Shown one piece after another: positions 35,049-37,235 of a stretch of 64,000 bases of DNA. The DNA is from Alviniconcha marisindica (Eukaryota; Mollusca; Gastropoda; Provannidae). The notes under the pieces were generated by a model. It was not told where the DNA came from. It did no database searches and was given only the letters and a program-made list of their open reading frames with translations. Made by a program: the position numbers and the translations under genes. The DNA lies in assembly GCA_018857735.1 (NCBI GenBank), contig JABMCL010003335.1, forward strand, positions 301,001-365,000, written 5' to 3'. Position 1 is the stretch's first letter; each line of letters begins with the position of its first letter.

Positions 35049-36427
35049 AGAACAAACAACCTCTTGTTGCTTGAATAAAGAGTTGGTGGTACAATTTTAA
35101 CATTTCATTTCACAGATTCGCCTCCAGTCCCTGCTTCTGATGTGTCCGCATTTACCTTCTCCATACCGCTGACTCACACCACTCGAAGCCAGAAGACCTC
35201 AACATCTTCCTCTGCGTCCGTAGCAGACACCCCAAGCCGATCAGCACGACCCAGAGCCAGATCAGAGTCTGAGCATGCTGCGGAGGAAGAAATGCCAGAC
35301 GTGGCTCTGGAAGCAGCACACTCAGCGAGTGAAGAGGCCTCCAAGACTGCGGATGGAAGCAAGGGCAAGCAGACCACGAAGAGGTATGGTGGGGCAAGAT
35401 ACACGTCTACCTTTTGAAAGGGCAGATAGGTTAGGTATGAGGTATTCTGGGGCACCATCTGTGCGTACTTTCTGAAGGGCAGATAGGTTATGTATGAGGT
35501 ATTGTGGGGCATGATTTGTGCGTACTCTCTGAAGGGCAGATAGGTTATGTATGAGATATACTGGGGCATGATTTGTGTGTACTTTCTGAAGGGCAGATAG
35601 GTTATGTCGGAGGTATTGTGGGGCATGATCTGTGTGTACTTTTTGAAGGGCAGATAGGTTATGTATGAGATATACTGGGGCATGATTTGTGTGTACTTTT
35701 TAAAGGGCAGATAGGTTATGTATGAGATACCCTGGGGCACAATCTGTGTGTACTTTCTGAAGGGCAGATAGGTTATGTATGAGGTATTCTGGGGCACGAT
35801 CTGTGTGTACTTTTTAAAGGGCAAATGGGTTATGTTTGAGGTATACTAGGGCACGATCTGTGTGTACTTTTTGAAGGGCATATGGGTTATGTTTGAGGTA
35901 TACTAGGGCACGATCTGTGTACTTTTTGAAGAGCATATGGGTTATGTTTGAGGTATACTAGGGCACGATCTGTGTGTACGTTTTGAAGGGTAGATAGGTT
36001 ATGTATGAGGTATTGTGGGGCACAATCTGTACGTTCTGGGACAGGTTTATCCACTTACCAAAAGGCAGGTAGGTTATGTTTGAGGAATACTGAGACATGA
36101 TATGGGTCTACTTTGCACACACACACACATGAGAGAGAATAGATGAAAAATCAATCAGAGGTTTACACACATCTTCATTTATGGTTTTGAATCCAAATCA
36201 CTGAATATTTGCTTGTTTTGATTTCCAGCAGCCGAAAGAAGGCCAAGTCAGCACCAGTTCCAAGTGCATCACCAACAGACAGTCCGATCAATGTCGTCTC
36301 ACCTGGGGAGCCAACCAGCAGTGGAACACTGGTTGAAAGTGGATCTCGCCTTCCTTCCAGACGATCGAAGACAAAGAGGTCGACTCTTACACGGGTGTTG
36401 CGCAAACGCAAAGCTAAACTTTGGTAG
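173..36427 (+). CDS. AHCTF1: ELYS/AHCTF1 nucleoporin gene, 3' part (28 exons in window)
   Basis: ELYS binds chromatin and recruits the Nup107-160 complex to start nuclear pore assembly. Twenty-eight exons were joined by hand using GT-AG sites; phases agree at every junction, giving about 1967 codons ending at TAG 36425-36427. Seen: a beta-strand-rich start resembling the end of the ELYS N-terminal propeller (about residues 1-170), then a helical region matching the family's ELYS domain (landmarks QPLFDW, QLWKDEDGSGMYPPPSLH, GFWLIDHMNFQ, WQHTCILRALLHQGE), then about 1150 residues of low-complexity tail rich in SP, TP, RRS and ER. Human ELYS is about 2270 residues, so roughly 200-300 N-terminal residues are probably upstream of the window. 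No canonical GRP AT-hook was seen; basic clusters (RRSSRRS, VLRKRKAKLW) end the protein. Several introns start or end in minisatellites copied from the splice junction. The family call is very secure; exact edges of a few exons are not. Confidence 0.93.
312..2081 (+). other. ELYS intron with TAGCC minisatellite
   Basis: No coding sequence is supported at 312-1600. From about 1615 to 1912 lies an imperfect tandem repeat of about 25 bp (unit close to tatctctttgttatttgttt, then gtagcc) with roughly a dozen copies of variable length. Confidence 0.75.
2082..2175 (+). CDS. AHCTF1: ELYS exon 2 of window
   Basis: Acceptor cccag|G at 2081, donor TTG|GTAAGC at 2176. Encodes CVNVGGQEVCPYFAVYHM and the following residues of the propeller region. 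Phase matches the exon before (AA|G) and it ends in phase 0. Confidence 0.88.
2612..2705 (+). CDS. AHCTF1: ELYS exon 3 of window
   Basis: Acceptor ttcag|GATGTACAG, donor TTTTG|GTGAGT. Encodes DVQLKPGSLLRFVNNSPMPP and about 11 more residues. In phase 0, out phase 1. Confidence 0.9.
3186..3247 (+). CDS. AHCTF1: ELYS exon 4 of window
   Basis: Short 62-nt exon between tttcag and CAG|GTTAGT. Encodes DAVCVLSNGIVSVSVLGVQR plus one residue, a typical propeller strand pair. The GTTAGT donor is weaker than its neighbours. Confidence 0.85.
3758..3886 (+). CDS. AHCTF1: ELYS exon 5 of window
   Basis: 129 nt, phase 0 at both ends, between ggcag|GTG and GAG|GTATTG. Encodes the SGPACLLKPFDLYHRCIQTG segment, where the propeller gives way to the helical domain. 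Confidence 0.9.
4026..4272. mobile_element. piggyBac-like MITE, copy 1
   Basis: A 247-bp element between TTAA duplications (4026-4029 and 4269-4272). Inverted termini are CCCTTTCACTGCC at the left and GGMGCAGTGAAGGG-type sequence at the right. The interior matches the 45073-45302 copy (CATGTGAAAGGATYTC and TTTTACAGGCTGG are shared). TTAA target sites with ends starting CCC fit non-autonomous piggyBac elements. It lies in an ELYS intron just before the exon at 4368. Confidence 0.8.
4368..4458 (+). CDS. AHCTF1: ELYS exon 6 of window (start of helical region)
   Basis: Acceptor ccccag|GAACAG, donor GGAG|GTAGGC. Encodes EQQRMALLTLALEQGKVRFI plus ITACVRSWADG-type helix. Phase 0 to 1. Confidence 0.92.
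4505..4600 (+). repeat. Dispersed retroposon module (ggacggggagcccagg type)
   Basis: Contains gttgcttgtacgtccacgg then ggggagcccagggcggccac and a ctgagctc end. The same module recurs at 60955-61450 and, inverted, at 46020-46170. It resembles the tail half of the SINE at 62405-62730 read on the opposite strand. Confidence 0.65.
4601..5590 (+). other. ELYS intron, no feature recognised beyond AT-rich DNA
   Basis: Open frames here (for example 4505-4885 on the - strand) lack family resemblance and coding texture. Nothing further is supported. Confidence 0.6.
5591..5680 (+). CDS. AHCTF1: ELYS exon 7 of window
   Basis: Between gtttcag and ACCT|GTGAGT. Encodes EFYQQGCTLQFLLAWAWARV and KQQIDLT. 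Joins the next exon to give the family-typical C-x-PLFD sequence. Confidence 0.93.
5783..6280 (+). repeat. 38-bp minisatellite, about 13 copies
   Basis: Unit begins tcctcttctttatgataatg and continues actatcatctttactcca. Copies differ by a few substitutions (cca/ccg, aatgac/aaagac). It is intronic and starts about 100 bp after exon 7. Confidence 0.95.
6609..6724 (+). repeat. (CA)n microsatellite
   Basis: About 58 CA units with a few CG interruptions at its edges. His/Thr and Cys/Val open frames across it on both strands are artefacts. Confidence 0.97.
6771..7060 (+). repeat. 49-bp minisatellite running up to exon 8
   Basis: Unit gtggagattgtcaacaaatg plus tactgaatggtcaatactgaatggtctaa, about five copies. 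The last truncated units end only some 20 bp before the acceptor of the exon at 7083. Confidence 0.93.
7083..7223 (+). CDS. AHCTF1: ELYS exon 8 of window
   Basis: 141 nt between ctccag and CCAAG|GTGAGC. Encodes QPLFDWCGAPVDQRMLQALQ then LHVLLNQSTPLTDQ. This is a strong family signature. Copies of its donor (atcaaggtaagc) recur downstream. Confidence 0.95.
7224..8254 (+). other. ELYS intron with duplicated donor-like segments
   Basis: Three segments (about 7402-7440, 7532-7570, 7619-7660) repeat the junction as (a/g)tc(a/g)aggtaagc followed by a cctgca(c/t) stretch, then caactgggt in two of them. No coding sequence is supported; the 7985-8239 frame is not gene-like. Confidence 0.6.
8255..8359 (+). 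CDS. AHCTF1: ELYS exon 9 of window
   Basis: Acceptor cttcag|GTCAGG; the frame excludes the AG four bases later. Encodes QVELEHRIKVVTLLYYHLKV and ILWFVHNGLLPEHG. Donor GGCG|GTCAGT. Confidence 0.92.
8360..9042 (+). other. ELYS intron, AT-rich with a short (GT)n run
   Basis: (GT)n at about 8527-8551. Two diverged copies of ggattttgtgctatataaat lie at about 8808 and 8918, suggesting a local duplication. Nothing coding. Confidence 0.6.
9043..9139 (+). CDS. AHCTF1: ELYS exon 10 of window
   Basis: Between atcatcag and CAGAG|GTAAGC. Encodes ELGELVPSNYIYPATELTQV and FKDRRQQMMQLQ. Phase 1 in, phase 2 out. Confidence 0.93.
9598..9718 (+). CDS. AHCTF1: ELYS exon 11 of window
   Basis: Between tcctgcag and CTGCAT|GTGAGT. 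Encodes GVETHEMILIDALVHSAGDA and QLWKDEDGSGMYPPPSLH, one of the most diagnostic ELYS segments. It precedes the largest intron in the window (9257 bp). Confidence 0.95.
9783..10277 (-). pseudogene. DDE-type transposase fragment, copy A
   Basis: The - strand frame 10277-9885 carries KVVLISDGCTAQFKSK followed by VHGPLK and FFGSRHGKSDCDW. This is the same motif order as the intact transposase at 13268-14488 (SDGCAAQYK then GSEHGKGEAD). No start, and it is truncated on both sides. About 290 bp (9783-10090) match 17787-18077 in the same orientation. Confidence 0.78.
10278..12207 (-). other. ELYS intron, transposon-flanking DNA
   Basis: A - strand frame at 10672-10397 (TADSYTLHADGIVNTRLW) may be another worn piece of a mobile element, but no domain was recognised. 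A poly-C tract lies at 11745-11771 and an AT-rich stretch at 11810-12000. A copy of the cctgtcaaccacacagggtca module is at about 11923-11960. Confidence 0.5.
12208..13347 (-). CDS. Transposon ORF2: OTU/vertnin-like cysteine protease
   Basis: The open frame runs from 13347 (a TTG codon) to a stop at 12208; the first ATG is at 13314. Seen, numbered from 13347: ADGNCLPRAF with candidate catalytic Asp102 and Cys105, and MASHFVPLV with candidate His264. This Asp-x-x-Cys ... His layout and spacing resemble OTU deubiquitinases, and the region YYPAST..DGNCLPR to HSVYP resembles the vertnin family. An amphipathic helix (TREEFFEEYYEKLQ) precedes it. The frame overlaps the end of the transposase by 80 nt in another frame and probably belongs to the same element. 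Protease activity is inferred, not shown. Confidence 0.72.
   Translation of the reverse strand: MTGRKSPAQPSMDSPLAARVTREEFFEEYYEKLQHAKTQQNFAEFMSVARKFQEEQASHSLSMPSSEPLQWKDCTPSDQAAQNLLPSGGVPPGYYPASTAADGNCLPRAFSTAAFGDDSHHKELRIRITCELAVNKQRYLSPAYVAKGTRLDGEASVFFYHQSGNFLHRDLKRAYELEVMASATNSKEMGPWQILAAANVLHRQIHSVYPNLGGSVVRREVNRVFYCDHATSESQPANFPIWIMWSSNREDLENVNPVFWMASHFVPLVKEGEMREQDTDDDILNQGFCEAPLPKVGDFILTSFHIGRRLVQYHALVVSPEDHSMELQEGEFVVKYLRNSGNTFVLPVRDDISVVSLQNLVEVLPPPTIDNRGHHCFAS
13268..15424 (-). pseudogene. Transposon ORF1 exon 2: DDE-like transposase with frame breaks
   Basis: Translation runs from a splice acceptor (ttcag|GAATCG, 15424) through a Lys/Arg-rich N-terminal region (KRPRHMTEEEYKEHRCQIKA). 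It changes frame near 14790 (to LREDVSRVLPNKRYARKEGA) and again near 14505, then stays open to a stop at 13268. In the last frame, numbered from 14488, acidic motifs are MDFAENRKSQYQDE (Asp135), IFSDGCAAQYKGRG (Asp223) and GSEHGKGEADGE (Asp260/Glu262), consistent with an RNase-H-fold DDE/D transposase. CxxCxxC (GQCQQCC) and a C-terminal Cys cluster (CFCIACKDNHPELC) may bind zinc. The superfamily was not identified. At least two frameshifts make it likely dead unless they are sequencing errors. Confidence 0.78.
15837..16027 (-). CDS. Transposon ORF1 exon 1, basic N-terminus
   Basis: ATG at 16027, open to a donor CCAG|GTATGT at 15837. Encodes KDPEKYQEYLQKQKVCSKQN and a Lys-rich stretch. A 412-bp intron (15425-15836) joins it in phase to the acceptor at 15424, so the element was probably spliced. 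A second ATG lies immediately downstream at 16024. Confidence 0.68.
16028..17786 (-). other. ELYS intron, upstream flank of the transposon
   Basis: No clear terminal inverted repeats were found. G-run at about 16182-16198, C-run then T-run at 17064-17092. The + frame at 16549-16866 shows no family resemblance. gcccxgatxtaact...gttgactgggcataa modules are at about 17308-17350 and 17654-17702. Confidence 0.5.
17787..18077 (-). pseudogene. DDE-type transposase fragment, copy B
   Basis: The - strand frame has ISDGCAAQFKSK then CLVHGPLK, and then shifts frame. It is closely similar over its whole length to copy A at 9783-10090. Same orientation, about 8 kb apart, on either side of the large element. 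Confidence 0.75.
18085..18860 (+). repeat. Compound tandem repeat of about 90-130 bp units
   Basis: Units read gttagctgcttacagtgggt then acctttgtacacaatgtgcagg and tgtctttaagtttaaagatg. The later units (18520-18850) also contain the retroposon module cctgatataactgtactggt, so that module was amplified with the satellite. Confidence 0.85.
18976..19086 (+). CDS. AHCTF1: ELYS exon 12 of window (ELYS domain)
   Basis: Between gtgcag and GAACAG|GTAGGG, phase 0 at both ends. Encodes AALSTYLLDSIGENTKNAII and LYLLFDMAAVAHGQQEQ, the conserved YLLxD helix of the ELYS domain. The acceptor is preceded by the amplified tgtacacaatgtgcagg-like satellite, so its own acceptor resembles the repeat. Confidence 0.94.
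19280..19925 (-). pseudogene. Mutator-like transposase relic
   Basis: Read on the - strand: ATG near 19921 (MATKRHSITATEATQLILDG), an acidic stretch (SDSDDDFDPEW), a Cys pair (FCVACSECGG), an in-frame stop at 19483-19485, then FHFMEMLSDGESTAHKAVVA and VEKLECVNHAHKRMGTVLRK before a stop near 19282. The SDG(D/E)S...KxECxNHxxKRxGT signature is typical of Mutator-like transposase domains in animals. The part between the Cys pair and SDGES is much shorter than usual, so there is an internal deletion. A 58-bp retroposon (19783-19840) interrupts the acidic region. Confidence 0.8.
19783..19840 (+). mobile_element. Short retroposon module with TTAC tail and TSD
   Basis: 58 bp, caccctgatataaccgcacc to cttacttacttact. 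It is flanked by near-identical 13-mers ccccttcatcgat (19770-19782) and ccccctcatcgct (19841-19853), matching at 11 of 13 positions. It disrupts the Mutator-like relic. Looks like a severely 5'-truncated retroposed copy. Confidence 0.8.
20245..20335 (+). repeat. Dispersed module ctgaggtgaccctgtg...gacaggacattaaaatcc
   Basis: Relatives occur at 24305-24350 (same strand) and, inverted, at 62318-62400 and 11920-11960. Seen as shared 20-80 bp blocks; likely the end of another retroposon family. Confidence 0.65.
20773..20874 (+). CDS. AHCTF1: ELYS exon 13 of window (ELYS domain)
   Basis: Between ccttgcag and TTCCAG|GTACTG, phase 0, 34 codons. Encodes FAEKIPMFAKTFDLPLGLVQ and QIHGFWLIDHMNFQ. Its 3' end and donor are repeated four more times in the following intron. 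Confidence 0.95.
20860..21210 (+). repeat. Tandem copies of the exon 13 donor junction
   Basis: Five copies of cgaccac(a)..aacttccag|gta(c/g)tgtg...catttgtt..ggc..gccacta(g/t)accc. Real GT at 20875; copies have GT at 20957, 21031, 21117 and 21195. Units are about 75-86 bp and diverged. Confidence 0.93.
21775..21965 (+). CDS. AHCTF1: ELYS exon 14 of window (ELYS domain)
   Basis: 191 nt between tcttcag and AACAG|GTGACT. Encodes EGLTQLLRHSSCQDLVPWQH, ILRALLHQGELAAASRYLSM and RTAEDLKMRLTILVAN. Strong ELYS-domain match (WQH...LLHQGE..AA.RYL). Confidence 0.95.
22035..22557 (+). repeat. About 48-bp tandem repeat containing copies of the exon 15 acceptor
   Basis: About ten units of the form gtgatctgtgagttgatgaa, ctgtacattgtgtgcgtcag, gctggtgtg. 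The last cag|GCTGGTGTG is the true acceptor and first exon bases; earlier units carry the same boundary. Confidence 0.92.
22558..22652 (+). CDS. AHCTF1: ELYS exon 15 of window
   Basis: Acceptor gcgtcag|G, donor CAGC|GTGAGT. Encodes LVWQAVAHVRHSCGSVDQED and MLRHIFLQCQQ. Confidence 0.92.
22687..22828. repeat. Long hairpin-forming inverted repeat
   Basis: Arms 22687-22734 and 22781-22828 (ttggatagccttttggtttg against caaaccaaaaggttatccaa). About 48-bp arms are separated by about 46 bp, only 34 bp after an ELYS donor. Could be a snap-back MITE or a transcribed hairpin. Confidence 0.85.
22829..23556 (+). other. ELYS intron with clustered retroposon modules
   Basis: Three to four diverged copies of tgccctgatgtaactgtact..ggtcaactgggca at about 23238-23290, 23308-23350, 23378-23460. 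Nothing coding. Confidence 0.65.
23557..23753 (+). CDS. AHCTF1: ELYS exon 16 of window
   Basis: Acceptor ttgtag|GTCATG; a second in-frame AG at 23570-23571 is possible. Donor CACG|GTTAGC. Encodes KLMELLFKLPLTDQEEQCLQ, ELLVLHLLQRAQYVPAIRLN and DRMKHRAT. Confidence 0.92.
23754..24388 (+). other. ELYS intron with poly-G tract
   Basis: G-run at about 23775-23793. A ctgaggtgac...gacaggacagtaaaatc module is at about 24313-24350. Otherwise AT-rich. Confidence 0.6.
24389..24536 (+). CDS. AHCTF1: ELYS exon 17 of window
   Basis: Between tatccag and GAGG|GTAAGC. Encodes MDMSARARDRAKTRNAVVDG, FRRALPATQQYLINHPP and VSATRNIE; a charged helical linker at the end of the ELYS domain. Confidence 0.92.
24600..25050 (+). 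repeat. Four pseudo-exon copies of exon 18's start, in tandem
   Basis: Units of about 102-112 bp, each with ctctttctgtggccag|tacc then ccgccccaagccgctgtcga and cagtgatcatccag. Copies begin at 24617, 24720, 24831 and 24940; the real exon begins at 25051. All four have the in-frame stop AGA TGA, so none codes through. Confidence 0.95.
25051..25255 (+). CDS. AHCTF1: ELYS exon 18 of window
   Basis: Acceptor gtggccag|TACC, donor GAGAG|GTAGGA. Encodes PRPKPLSTVINQRLERRANS, LILAVMDKVAEAGKLL and an acidic run (EEEGEEEG). Chosen over the upstream copies because only this one stays open. Confidence 0.92.
25513..25587 (+). CDS. AHCTF1: ELYS exon 19 of window
   Basis: Between gttgacag and CTCAG|GTATGT. 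Encodes DMAVINKPGPFLCTPTTPKV and RSRL; start of the low-complexity tail, phase 2 to 2. Confidence 0.88.
25588..26218 (+). other. ELYS intron, AT-rich
   Basis: One truncated retroposon module (cagcttgatataaccatcatgg, near 25948) and a stretch at 25975-26160 (acacaagcgctttaacggaa, agtcttcgtcaggtg) that looks mobile-element derived. No coding call. Confidence 0.5.
26219..26326 (+). CDS. AHCTF1: ELYS exon 20 of window
   Basis: Between tgtttcag and CATCAG|GTGAGA. Encodes LASQVVYPAVKETTPAFLST and TAAASPLSPTANTTI; Ser/Thr/Pro rich. Confidence 0.88.
26331..26830 (+). repeat. About 25-bp minisatellite directly after exon 20
   Basis: About 18 copies of ggttggttaacagcaggctt, gttat, starting within some 15 bp of the donor. 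Each unit carries an acceptor-like ttaacagcag. Confidence 0.92.
26831..27528 (+). other. ELYS intron, no feature recognised
   Basis: AT-rich. Small open frames (26780-26971, 27005-27223) show no family resemblance. Confidence 0.6.
27529..27686 (+). CDS. AHCTF1: ELYS exon 21 of window
   Basis: Between ctctgcag and AAAG|GTTTGT. Encodes RSRVFTADCMSLLQTPKIDH and PHSILKVSRLPRTSPRSK. The downstream donor is chosen because it joins in phase to 29148. Confidence 0.88.
27687..29147 (+). other. ELYS intron with a GC-rich island and CA/TG-rich DNA
   Basis: A tandem triplet of ttcatccaccctcttttgtcacttgattttaa lies at 27720-27840. A sharply GC-rich, G-run-rich block at about 28440-28800 stands out from its AT-rich surroundings and may be the 5' part of a retroelement. 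Alternating purine-pyrimidine DNA is at 28318-28370 and 28840-29030. Confidence 0.6.
29148..29379 (+). CDS. AHCTF1: ELYS exon 22 of window
   Basis: Between ccccag and GAAAC|GTAAGG. Encodes ASLSPRGQPKRLGFSGSLTL, a Pro/Thr/Ser run, and EVATPKQIRFAEPE. TPKxxRFxE-type motifs suit a disordered, phosphorylated tail. Confidence 0.9.
29380..29998 (+). other. ELYS intron, no feature recognised
   Basis: AT-rich DNA without coding or repeat signals that can be supported. Confidence 0.6.
29999..30156 (+). CDS. AHCTF1: ELYS exon 23 of window
   Basis: Between tggtgcag and GGCAG|GTCAGT. Encodes REISPAYVSPDSLARPPLSS, EDSQHESSPTPAAAMSDEEI and FNFSRQAA. Confidence 0.9.
30532..31769 (+). CDS. AHCTF1: ELYS exon 24 of window, large disordered-tail exon
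   Basis: 1238 nt, 412 codons, between tttgcag and GACAAG|GTGGGT. Starts EPMDAESESDASTVPVATPS; the end is a run of SPSRRSSRRS- and RSVDRSPPVSPSRRSLRKSA-like repeats. Many S/T-P sites suggest cell-cycle kinase control, as known for vertebrate ELYS (inference). Higher GC than the surrounding introns. Confidence 0.92.
31777..31997 (+). repeat. About 45-bp minisatellite after exon 24
   Basis: Five copies of ggttgtttgattgttttatc, cgctttggtttgtgtcatta. The first unit starts within 10 bp of the donor. Confidence 0.93.
32170..32259. repeat. Hairpin-forming inverted repeat
   Basis: ggcccggcagagaaatgttt...ggcaagttc (from 32170) pairs with gaacttgccagggaaacgtt..ccgctgggcc (to 32259). Arms about 32 bp, loop about 25 bp. 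A second, smaller inverted pair (ctacgtttggga near 32278, ttccaaacgta near 32344) lies just outside. Confidence 0.8.
32893..34096 (+). CDS. AHCTF1: ELYS exon 25 of window, second large tail exon
   Basis: 1204 nt between ttttcag and AACGG|GTAGGT. Starts ELVQTESSSDEMMPPPASPS. Contains internal repeats near 33600-33860 of the form ASPGRRSARADRTLPGESVE, about 23 residues, four to five copies. Rich in SPxR and TPER motifs. AT-hook-like RGR/RGK occur near the end (YRGRSGTPERSP, RLRGKG) but not a full GRP core. Confidence 0.92.
34097..34532 (+). other. ELYS intron, no feature recognised
   Basis: No coding or repeat signal supported. Confidence 0.6.
34533..34589 (+). CDS. AHCTF1: ELYS exon 26 of window
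   Basis: 57 nt between ttttgcag and AGCAG|GTAAGT. Encodes DAPTFQFAPPTPLSGIQA. The FQFxPPxP pattern recurs in the next exon as FTFSIPLT. Confidence 0.85.
34684..35046 (+). repeat. About 48-bp minisatellite then (CT)n
   Basis: Seven copies of gggacagcaaaatccaagga, cagaccccaaaatatgtaaatgtacatga to about 34975. A pure (CT)n run follows to 35046. Confidence 0.93.
35116..35383 (+). CDS. AHCTF1: ELYS exon 27 of window
   Basis: 268 nt between ttcacag and AAGAG|GTATGG. Encodes SPPVPASDVSAFTFSIPLTH and a Ser/Arg/Glu-rich stretch to SKGKQTTK. Confidence 0.9.
35384..36040 (+). repeat. About 57-bp minisatellite seeded at the exon 27 donor
   Basis: About 11 copies of gaggtattctggggcacgat, ctgtgtgtactttctgaagg, gcagataggttatgtat. 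The first unit is the real junction GAG|GTATGGTGGGGCAAGAT, so each copy carries a donor-like gag|gtat. Confidence 0.93.
36232..36427 (+). CDS. AHCTF1: ELYS last exon and stop
   Basis: Acceptor ccagcag with two AGs (36227-36228 and 36230-36231), both in frame. Encodes RKKAKSAPVPSASPTDSPIN and ends RRSKTKRSTLTRVLRKRKAK-LW, TAG 36425-36427. The basic end is a plausible chromatin-binding tail. Confidence 0.9.
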
Positions 36428-37235
36428 TTTAGCAAAACCTTTCAGCAGGACGACATGGACGCAGGACTCTTAAATATTCGCGGATGCATAAACGTGTGGT
36501 GGAATTTTGTCTCGTAGGCGTTTTCTGTGTGGAGACCGACTAAGAATGCACTTGGAATGCTGCATTCATTAGTGTACATAATGTGAAGTTTCCTGTAGTT
36601 GTTTAATTCATAGGGTGAAAATTCAAGAAAAAATGGATTTGTGTGCCAAAACAGTTGTATGGTAATCTGAGCAAGTTCAGTACAGCGTTAATGAGATTGT
36701 GAAAGGAGAAGAAAAAAACTTTGCACTGCACCGCCTGTATCTCTAAGAAAGGAAATGTGGAATAAGCAAGAGGTCAGATTTTACAGAATCATGGAATGGA
36801 CTCTTTTTTTTCTTTTTCTTTTTCTGTGCTGCTTTACATTGACAGATGCATTTGTTTACATGTGTGGTCAGTTTTGCTGCGACATGCGTCCTTATAGGAT
36901 CACTGATCTAGTGTACGGTGGACAACCCTTTTCTACGTCATCGATTATAAGCATTGATTATTAACATCTCCATGTTACATGTTTGATTGGGATTTTTTTT
37001 TTTTTAGGAATAGATACCTACATGCGTCATGTGGACTGTGTATGTACGGACCGCTTCTGGTGTGTTGTTTATGACATCCCATTGCATGACCGAAGTTTTA
37101 AGCTGGACTCTGATCGCCCTTCTTCACTTGTAAGTTAATTATCAGGCTGCCATTTTTGGTAGAATGTGAATGGATTTACTTTTCAAAACAGGAAAAGCCT
37201 TGTATGCTAAAATAAACAGTAAAGAAAAGTGGGTG
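36428..37235 (+). other. ELYS 3' UTR
   Basis: About 0.8 kb of AT-rich sequence after the stop, without repeats, to the polyadenylation signal near 37211. Extent is inferred from that signal only. Confidence 0.6.
37211..37216 (+). promoter_or_regulatory. Candidate polyadenylation signal of ELYS
   Basis: AATAAA about 785 bp after the stop codon, with a G/T-rich stretch (gggtggttttggggctttgg) about 14 bp later, the usual arrangement. Confidence 0.65.
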
